Assembly: GCA_034008185.1 (NCBI GenBank)
Contig: CM067087.1
Span: forward strand, 41,682,590-41,746,589
Direction: 5' to 3'
Origin: Gorsachius magnificus
Taxonomy: Eukaryota > Chordata > Aves > Pelecaniformes > Ardeidae
Length of the DNA: 64,000 nt
The notes under the pieces were generated by a model. The model did not search any database. It was not told the DNA's origin and saw only the letters and a list, made by a program, of their open reading frames with translations. This document shows, piece by piece, positions 21,333 to 29,900 of the stretch. Each line of letters opens with the position of its first letter. Position 1 is the first letter of the stretch. The position numbers were made by a program, and so were the translations under genes.

Positions 21333-24031
21333 GTCTGCGAGGGGCCCGGCGGGGCGAGGGGGGGCGGGCAGGCAGGGACGGGCAGCGCGGGTACCCGGGG
21401 CGGCAGGGATGGGGCACTGGTGGTACCCAGGCAGGCAGTGACAGGGCAGTGCAGATACCCAGGCAGGAGGTGATGGTACCCAGGAGGGCAGTGATGGGTT
21501 GGTGAGGGTACCCCGGAGGGCAGTGATGGGTTGGTGAGGGTACCCAGGCAGGCGGTGACAGGTCAGTGCAGATACCCGGGCAGGAGGTGATGGTACCCAG
21601 GAGGGCATGGTACCCAGGAGGGCAGTGATGGGTTGGTGCGGGTACCCGGGAGGGCAGTGATGGGTTGGTGCGGGTATCCAGGCAGGTAGAAGCTCTCTGT
21701 AAACTCCCTTTAAGACTCTATCCCTGGCCTTTGGTTTCATGCCTTCCCTAACCAGCTCTTTAGGATGGAGATTTGCTCAGGTGTCTTTCTCAGCCCTTAC
21801 TCGCTGTGGCCCCACAGAAACACACTCACCCTCAGCCCCGCCAGCAGCGCGTCAACAGCCGATTTGAGCGCTCTCGGTTTTGAACACGCTCTTTCTCTAA
21901 GGCCCCGGCAGAGCTGGCTCAGGAAATACTCGCTCCTGACTTTGTCGTTGGATTTGCATGGTGTTGCTGGTGCTGCTGGTTTGGTGCTGTAGCAACTTTC
22001 CACACTAAAGCCCCCTGGCAGTAGTGCCAAGGGGATTTTTTTTTTTTGCTAAAATTCCCTATTATTTTTGCAAGCTTCATCTCAGAGAACCACAAAAACC
22101 CCCATCACTAAATAGGTGCATTGTTCCCATCCTTGTGGTAGGCTGGTGGGCATTATTAAATGTCTATGCAGATGGTATTAGTAATTTTTCACTTTCTAAG
22201 ATACTTTACATTTGAAGCTATAGCGACACAAAGCTCTCAATAGATTCAATGTCCGAGAGAATAATTTAAAGTAATGGAGGCAGTGCAATTTCCAACAACA
22301 TATAAAACAAATCTGTGCAAAGCCTCAGCTTATTCCCATTAAACACAACTGCGACACGCATTTCAGTCTCAGTCTGTTTGCTAGCTTGCGTATTTAACCA
22401 TAGTCTCCCCACAGCCTCAGTCCTAGGATTCAGCTGAGTGCAGACAGCTGCGATGCATTGCTGATAATTGTGTGTACTTACATATATACATACACAGCAC
22501 CGTGGTGGTGATTCAATGACCCTTTTTTATTCCCTTTTTGACACAGGATCTCGGCACGCTGGGATTTGAATGTACCCTTGAAGAGGTTGATCTTGAAGAT
22601 ATCACTGAGAATCAAATCAACACGATAAAAGCTTGCACATCTGAGGATCCAGGGGTAAAAAAATTACGTCAAGCTTCAGCATCATGTTTTCATGGAACAG
22701 CTGTATAACTCACAGTTCCACAAAATCACCGTGTCTCATTTCTTCTTTAATTTGCAGACTGGAAACTGTCCAGCACTGGGAAGATCTACTTTTGATATGG
22801 TAAGCTGCAAGTTTCCCAAAAGCACCCCTTCTTTTGCTTCTTGTATGTTTAAAGCATTTCACAACAGACTCCCGCGTTCCCTAATAATTCTGACTTTTGC
22901 AGAGTAAATGCCTGCAGGGCATCTATGAAGATCTGAATGCCTACAGGGCAGAGCTGAAGAACCTCAATGATCAAAATGTGCTGGTGACTATTGATGAAAT
23001 GATGAAAGTAGGTATTTCTGTCTCCTTCCTTTCTATGACTTCTGTCTTAAACCAGAGTTTTTAATCCAGCGTGCTCTATGCTGTAGTCAGTCAAATAGCG
23101 ACCTGTCTTTAACCTGGTAATTTAAAAAATTGCCTGTTGCTGTTTCTCCCCAGAAGGAACTGGATTCTTATGAATTATGTGTCTCTTCATAGTTTTGCTT
23201 TGGTGTTTTGTCAACACATCAGGACGCAGATGTAGGGCTCCTTAGCAGCCCTCCTTCTTTCACACTGCTCTGCTCTTGCAAGGAGATTTTCTGGTAGTTC
23301 CTCAGCTCAAAAACAGAGTAAAAGGATACAGGGACATCACTCTATTTCTCTTCCCAATACTGAAACATGATAGACCTGGTATACTGAATATGAAATAGGA
23401 TGTATGAACGTTGATACATATTATTAGTGAGTACAGGGAATAGATGTTAAAAGCTTGCTTGTTTGTTTAATGAAAGCTACTTAAAAAAAAAAAAAGTTCA
23501 TTGCCTTTGTATTGACACAGCATCTCCCAATAGCCTGGAGATTCTGGCTGCGGGCAGATGAGCCCAGTCTAAGGGGTTGCTCGACAAAGTTGGCTGTAGG
23601 CTTATTACTAAAAAAGCATCTTTCTTCCTGGGCAGAAAGAGCCTCTGTGGATGAATGGACATTTTTGTCTCAAGGGAAGTACAGCTGCACATCCTAAGTC
23701 CATTAATTACATCATTAAATATTTCAAATTTTTCATTTAGGATAATAATACATTCTTATTTCTAAGTTTCGTCATTTCTCACTCAGGGAGTGAAAAACCT
23801 AAAGAGGTTTTTTGGTTTAGCCACTTTCTGGTAATAGTTTGTAACGCCCCTACCTCTTCCCAGACCCTGAAGACCAGCAGCAGGAGCGTGCCGCAGCCGC
23901 CAGCAGGCACGGGACTGACCTCCTTCAAAGGGAGGATGAGGCTCTGCAGCATCCTTCACGCCTTCCAAATCCGCACGGTCACCATCAACAGGATGATGAA
24001 CTACCTGACCTCTCCAGAGAGCTCACTGTAA
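21130..24031 (+). CDS. IL12A: Interleukin-12 subunit alpha (p35)
   Basis: The five exons are 21130-21332, 22547-22654, 22758-22799, 22903-23007 and 23864-24031. All are flanked by AG/GT and all introns are phase 0. The product is a secreted four-helix cytokine. It has a Leu/Ala-rich signal peptide, two N-glycosylation sequons in the first mature helix (NRS, NAS), an [10 protein letters not shown] stretch, a cysteine-bearing helix ([18 protein letters not shown]) and a C-terminal helix ([19 protein letters not shown]). The last parallels human LCILLHAFRIRAVTIDRVM. p35 pairs with p40 (IL12B) to form IL-12, which drives Th1 and NK interferon-gamma responses. It can also pair with EBI3. Length would be about 208 residues if one base is missing from the G run in exon 1, close to the usual p35 length. 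Confidence 0.93.
21385..21690 (+). repeat. Minisatellite in IL12A intron 1
   Basis: Imperfect units containing ggtacccaggagggcagtga and gatgggttggtg recur about ten times at roughly 30-40-base spacing. The array begins about 50 bases after the exon 1 donor. Units vary by small insertions, as in a G-rich variable-number tandem repeat. Confidence 0.85.
22547..22654 (+). CDS. IL12A: IL12A exon 2
   Basis: The exon has 36 codons, phase 0-0, between gacacag and GTAAAA. It encodes [20 protein letters not shown] and a segment ending KACTSEDPG. The two cysteines and the EE-DxEDIT motif parallel human FYPCTSEEIDHEDITKD and VEAC. Confidence 0.95.
22758..22799 (+). CDS. IL12A: IL12A exon 3
   Basis: This is a 42-base exon of 14 codons ([14 protein letters not shown]) between tttgcag and GTAAGC. 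It is one of the small loop exons typical of IL12A and carries one cysteine. Confidence 0.92.
22903..23007 (+). CDS. IL12A: IL12A exon 4
   Basis: The exon has 35 codons between ttttgcag and GTAGGT. It encodes [19 protein letters not shown] and [11 protein letters not shown]. These parallel human LCLSSIYEDLKMYQVEFK and MLAVIDELMQ. Confidence 0.95.
23864..24031 (+). CDS. IL12A: IL12A exon 5, C-terminal helix
   Basis: The exon follows cttcccag and ends with TAA at 24029-24031. It encodes a variable loop ([13 protein letters not shown]) and then [20 protein letters not shown] and [13 protein letters not shown]. The helix D cysteine and the HAF-IR-VTI core are conserved with mammalian p35. Confidence 0.96.
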   Translation, partial: TLKTSSRSVPQPPAGTGLTSFKGRMRLCSILHAFQIRTVTINRMMNYLTSPESSL

Positions 24032-24420
24032 GCCCCCAGCCCTCCAGCACTTTGCGTATAAATTCGACCTAAGGATGTTTTGGAGAAAAAAAAATAGTAG
24101 AGTCAACATCCTGCAAGGCGGTTGGGGGCTTTTTTTTAGGAACCAAGTGCATAATATTTCACTGAGTTTCTTATATATCACATTTTAGTGAGCTCTTGTC
24201 AGTGCCTTTTAAGGTTTCATGTTAAACTTCTAGATTTCTAGAAAATAAGCTACATTGTAGTACCAAAATGTTCTCAAACCACTGAACACTCAGCTGTAAT
24301 TTGTCTTAACTTATTTATTCAGCTGTAATTTTCAGAAAGGGAAACATATTTATAATAATCAACTTATGATGATATTTCTTATTTATTCTATTTATTGCCT
24401 AATAAAATTGAAGTTTGCAT
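24032..24420 (+). promoter_or_regulatory. IL12A: IL12A 3' UTR with AU-rich elements and poly(A) signal
   Basis: Four ATTTA pentamers (24313-24317, 24348-24352, 24381-24385, 24390-24394) lie just before AATAAA at 24401-24406. This is the class of AU-rich element that destabilises cytokine mRNA through TTP/HuR-type proteins. The transcript end near 24425 is inferred. Confidence 0.7.
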
Positions 24421-25829
24421 AAAAAATGTGACTTTTTTTTCTTCCTTGTGATATAGCTTGAATACTTTTTTAAAATACTTTGAATATTGCTGGCATGTAA
24501 AGGTATACCATAGTAACACTCAGCACTGGTATCGTATTTTAAAATCCTGTTTCTGTCTTGTTAGTTACATCAGATATGTTTCATGTGGAGTTTTCTCTCA
24601 GAGTGAGCGCTCAAAGCAACCCACTCGATTTCATCCTCATTTATGGTGATTTTTCTAGCCAGTTACAGTTTCTGGGGTGAAATCCTGGCCCCACCACAAC
24701 CAATGGCTAAATTGTTTGTTTCAGCAAGGCAAGGATTTATGTGTGGGTTTGAAGGCCAGGAGGTATGCCGGCATGATTACCTTCCCAATTCCCGCCTGCA
24801 GTATGTAAGCCAGCACAGATGAAGGCATCCATCCCCTCTTCCTCACATCTGCCTTTGGCCAAGCAGTGACTTTGGTCGTGTCCCAGCCAGGCCCCCCTCT
24901 CCTCTCATCACCCCATCAGCACCATGCTCTTCAGCTCTCTCCCCTTGCTTGGTTTCTCCAAGCTCTGCCCTCCCATCTCCTTAGGGACCTCCAAGGAGCC
25001 CCCTTCGATGCCAAGGGGCTGGTGGGGCCCTTTGCTCTTCCAAATGCCGAGGGGACTACTGCCATCCTCCTCCTCCTCTCCCCTCTTCCCCAAGTGTTGG
25101 GGTTACCTGCACACCACACCAGCTCTTAAAATGTAATCTCATACATTCCCAGAGCTTTCTGATGGATCCAGAGCCGTGGTCCCTGCTCCCACAGACCATC
25201 CGCCACGTAGACCGAGTTGCACGAGGTTGCTCTTACCTTACAATTGTAATGATTTCATTCCTTCTGCCAGCAAGAACTGGACAAAGCCAAACTGATAGAC
25301 CACAAAAATATACTTTTTCTTTTTTTTTAAAGGTTCTTGATTTTGATTTAAAGGACCTGAGGGTTGAAGACCTTATGATCTCTTTTGACCATCCGCTACG
25401 CTATCCAGCTACCCTCATTATTACAAACAAGCACCTTATTTCCAGCTTAGGTTTACTGATTTCTGCTTCTGGCCAGAGGGTCCTATTAGAGCTTTGTTTG
25501 CATTGGGTATCTTAAAGGTCCCCCGATGGCAATTTCCCCCGACTTCTCCCAGAGAGAAGAGCCAAGGGCAGCTCCATCTGAGGACGGAGAGCCCCACATG
25601 AGCCTCCTTGCCTCCCAACGGCTTTTTTTCCCCACTAAAAAGCCCCATTGGCAGAAAAGCCCATGAGGTCCTGGGCACCAATGCAGCCCTTTTCCTCAGC
25701 CACCCTCTGGGATGTACATAGCAGTGGAGTATCAAGGGTTCAAAAGCTGGCCCACAACATACAACCATCTTGCAACATTTCATCTAAGAGCTAAAATTAA
25801 AAATAAAAAAAATCAAAAATCATACATAA
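24421..25829. other. Gap between convergent IL12A and FIIND-DD genes
   Basis: No exon was recognised. A short old-repeat-like segment (gtgaaatcctggccc) lies near 24676-24705. The stretch separates two genes that point toward each other. Confidence 0.5.
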
Positions 25830-26895
25830 ATAGTGTAATCGTTTCCTTTTTAATCCTTATTTTTAAAAGTATGCTTTTTCTTTCATAAGCATACGACGAT
25901 GATCAAAAAAATCCCACGTCTTTAAAAACAAGACAATCTCCCATATTGTGTCACCGCTCTCTTCTGCAAATAACATTATTTCCACATCTTTCAAAATCCT
26001 GTGGCATGTGCATTGTCGACAGAGTAACAGCCTTCGCAGAGATTTTGGCTTCTCCCATTTTTGTTTAAGCACCTACCTAATTCTATTCAAGTTAAAATTA
26101 ATCAAGTAAAAAAAAGTATAAAAAAGTTTATAGTACAAAAAAAAATTATACAACATAAAAAAAAAATTATCTCATAAAAATTAAGACAGACTATACAGGA
26201 AAGGGTGAAGAAGAAATTCCCAGGGAAAATTCAAAGCTGCCTGAAGTAAATAGTGGTGCTCCCATGACAACTGTCTTCGGGTTTTTAGAAAATAGAACCA
26301 CAGCTTAACAAGGACTGAATGTACACAAGTATATACAGTAATTACGTATATATACAGTGATTATGCAAAGGAATTTATCTGGAAGTTTAGGATTATTCTT
26401 CCCTGATCTTGGCCATCTGCGAGAAATACAATGTACCTCATGATTCTGGCAGTTCAATTTTTTTTTTTTAAGGGGATGAAAGTTTCTGCATAACTTTCCT
26501 CCCTGTCTTTCCCTGATGTAAATAAAAACATTTCCAGATAATGAACATATACCTGAACAAGGTAAACTGTTTTCTTCCAGTGTTCATGTCTTTTAGGACT
26601 GGCTCACATGAGACAATGCTGGCTGGCAGTGTTGGGTTTCCCCGTCCGTGAAGCCTGGCACTCCCGGCCACAATGCGGGGATCCACCACATGAGTAATTG
26701 CTCCTGAAAGTCTTATGTGTGCTTATACCCGTGCAAAATTTCATTCACGTTTCTTGCAAGGATCCTACCTAAACTTTCCGATGAGTGATGATGCCTTGCA
26801 TCTTCCTTCCCAAATCTCAGCGAGATCCCAGGGAAGCGGCCGGAGAAGCGTTAACGGCTGGCTGGGGAAGCTCCCACCACGCTCCTTCTAGCTCG
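25830..26895 (-). other. Probable 3' UTR of the FIIND-death-domain gene
   Basis: This A/T-rich sequence lies downstream of the predicted stop. A variant poly(A) signal ATTAAA reads on the - strand at 25849-25854, but no canonical - strand AATAAA was found nearby. The transcript end is therefore uncertain. Confidence 0.35.
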
Positions 26896-26912
26896 TCAAT
26901 GAGCCGAGAAAC
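26896..26912 (-). CDS. FIIND-DD putative terminal exon (exon 15)
   Basis: The acceptor is tttcctcag, read on the - strand at 26913-26921. In the phase left by the death-domain exon it adds only GFSAH and TGA at 26896-26898. In phase 0 the same exon would instead encode VSRLIDELEGAWWELP and stop at 26817-26819, but no good phase 0 donor exists in exon 14. The choice is open. Confidence 0.45.
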
Positions 26913-29900
26913 CTGAGGAAAGGAACACGAACAAACACACATGGATTATCTGATCTCTACAAGTTACTGCAATATTTGAGTTGAATCATAAATGTTTCAA
27001 AAGCCTATGAGGCAGCGCAAGGCTATGGCACAGGCTGGGTCAGATGAGCAAGGGAGCACGAGCAGCTCTCCGCCCTTGGAAGCCAGGCTGCTTTTAGGGA
27101 GAGGTAAGAAACAGCAAAGCTTTGCCTGTTTCCTAGAGAGGGAGGGAGAGAGGGAGAGAGGGAGAGAGGGAGAGAGGGAGAGAGGGAGAGAGGGAGAGAG
27201 GGAGAGAGGGAGAGAGGGAGAGAGGGAGAGAGGGAGAGGGAGGGAAGAGGGAGAGAGGGAGAGAGGGAGAGAGGGAGAGAGGGGAGAGGAGGAGGGAGAG
27301 AGGGAGAGAGGGAGAGAGGGAGAGAGGGAGAGATTGATTTCATTTTTAAGAAAGAGTCCCCTTGGCTGGTTGACTTCTCAGCCCACTAAACAACTTTGGT
27401 ATGCAAAGGATGAACTGAACACAAGAGTCCCCCAGGAATCAGTGGGAGCACCCATGGGCAGTAAGGAAATATACACTGTGGTCTGTGGGACCGAACCAGT
27501 AAGTCGTCTGTCAGGGGAAGGTGTTAATTAACCCTTCCCAAAAGTAAAGACCCAAACACCTCTTCTTTGGACTCCTTGAGAAAACCAAGAACTGGTTTGG
27601 GTATATAATGCTGACTGGTTTGGCCATGACGGCTAGGTCATGGTGAGAGTACTCTCAACGCAGTCAGTGCAAAAATATTATTCATTTTGTATCAGTTTCT
27701 GAAGGGAAGTATAAAAATGCCACAAGAAAGTAAGTCATTGCTAATATTAGAAGGGAGATACTTTTGACGTACGTAGTAAAACTTATACTAGGTATTCAGT
27801 AAACTCTGATGAGAATTCTTAAAATACATCTGAAACACAATGATGTAATTAAATAAATATAATGGGAAGGCGATACCTTGTAGGACTTGCAGTATCTCAT
27901 ACGAAGCTTTTTCACGGAGACATTCATACAAAGCTTCTGCAGTTCCGTTGCTTTGCTCTCTGTCTCTCCACTTACTTAACAACAGAAATTTTTGCATATT
28001 AACTTCTTTCTCTGTTGCCTGAATCTGCTCAATGTCTTTCATTCCCATCTCAAGACACTCAATGGCAATTTCTCTCCACTGCCTATCAAACAACTTTGCG
28101 ATCACCATCAGCTGTTGATCAGTTAAGTTTTTTGTTTCAATTCCATCTGAAAAGACATAGAACAAAAATCAGATTTACCATTGCTCTTCTCATTAAACTT
28201 GTAACTAAATGACACCATTAGTTCTGTGCATGGCCGGGGACATACGATGAAGGTGATCTTATTATTCAGATTATCCAGCAAGGTCAGAGCCAAGCGCTGG
28301 AGAAAAGGACCTGAAGGACTAAGAAGCCTGGTTCATGAAGATGACAACATCTGATCGCATGCTGGCTGCTGTAAATTATTTTTTCCCCATTTATAAGGAG
28401 CTATTCATCTAGCAGAAAAACTGTACGAACTGTACATTACGTTACCGAGCACCCGGAGATTTTGAGACGTGTAACGTTAAGGCCATGCTAAGCACTCACT
28501 ACCTCCTGGCAAATTCAGATGCCAGTTTTTCTGGAAACCTACAGCTGCTCCAGATGTTTGTTTTACCTTTAATTACAATGGCTCAGAATTCTCAGCCGGC
28601 GCAGTTGCACAGACTGAGCCACTTTCCTCCTCGGTGACACCAATTACACATCAAACTGAGGTTTTGAGGGATGGAAGCTCTCCCTCTGGTGGCTGCATGC
28701 ACCCATAAACACACACCTACATGGCTACTTTTGCTGGGGTTTTTTCCATTATCTATTGATCCAATATTATTTCTTCTGGGTTTTTTCCAAGTAACCATTA
28801 CTAAATGAGTAGTTTCTGGGTGGGAGCTCCCAGACACCAAGCATTTCTGACCATCAGAACATCACTTGTCAACAATAAATGGGAGGTGATTTTTTTTTTC
28901 AGAAAAAATCAGCCTAGAACGGCTCAGGAGGTATTCCAAACGCAAAATCTGAGACACGTAGCAGAAACCTCTTCCAAAAGCAGCCATTGTTTCCCAGTCT
29001 TAGAAGACAATACCAATTTACCTGGTCCTTATAAAGCAAATTTCCTAGCTGCTTTCTCCCCTTTTACTTACCAAACGAATGACAAAGTGTACCCAAGTAT
29101 ACAAATGTAAGTACAAATCCTGCATCTACAAACCCAGCACTTTCTCCTCCTATATTCCATGCTCAGATTCATGGAAGTCTTTAGAAAAGTGAGCTCAAGT
29201 TCAACTCATGGCATACAAAAAAACCCCCCACAAACCTGTTATTTTAAATGACACAGAAATGCTCTACCTGCAATATTGCTGGTCTTTTGCTTTTTGCTAC
29301 AGAACTCGTCTTCTTCCAAAATGCTGATGGATGGTTTCCGTCTTTTGACACCTAAGCAGCAAGGGAGAGGTGACGTTACTTCTCTCGTATCCCTTGAGCT
29401 GCAACAAGCAAGCGAAGTACATGGAAAATAAGCAACCCCGACTTATCTTCCAATGGACTTACTGACTGCGCTGCTTTTCTGCTTGTTTTTGTTCTGATCG
29501 TAATGTATCCAGTCACCTGGCAAACAGTTTTCAGAAGAAACAAAAGGTGAGGCAGGAATTCCCATTGCTATGCCCTACATCCAACAATTCTCAGGCACAA
29601 AACCAAGCTCTTGGGTGGATTCCAGCTGCTGAGCTAAGGTTTTATATAATGAGGAGATCTTTCCCCTTTTACCCAGCGTGCTGCAGCACACCATCTATGA
29701 TATGCAATAGAGATTGCATATTATTCCTAATAACTAAAACTGAAGCAGGGCATCCTCCTGCACACCCCACAGCCCTGAAGCCTCTGCCCTGAAGCCTCTG
29801 CCTGTTTGCTCACAAGGGATTCTGCAGGTTACTGCGACACCCACTACGTGACCTCCCAGAGCTCTTTCTCTTTCTGTTTTATCACTTCCAGCTCCAAACC

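Larger units (their letters stand above)
20830..21400 (+). promoter_or_regulatory. IL12A: IL12A CpG-rich promoter and first-exon island
   Basis: The region is strongly G/C- and CpG-rich and surrounds the predicted IL12A start. It contains a kappaB-like site, a TATA-like box and exon 1. CpG density falls off sharply in intron 1, where a minisatellite begins. Confidence 0.7.

Noticed and set aside
20967..21473. Long + strand open frame starting at 20967 as the true IL12A start
   Set aside because: It begins upstream of the TATA-like box and adds an Arg/Pro-rich leader before the signal peptide, which would not be expected of a secreted cytokine. A homopolymer indel is simpler.
26992..27531. 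179-codon + strand open frame rich in Arg-Glu-Gly
   Set aside because: It is the translation of the GAGAGGGA microsatellite.
27788..28165. Death domain read as a CARD
   Set aside because: The CARD would be expected after a FIIND, but the Trp in QWREI, the LLxxW core and the length fit a death domain better than the NLRP1 or CARD8 CARD.
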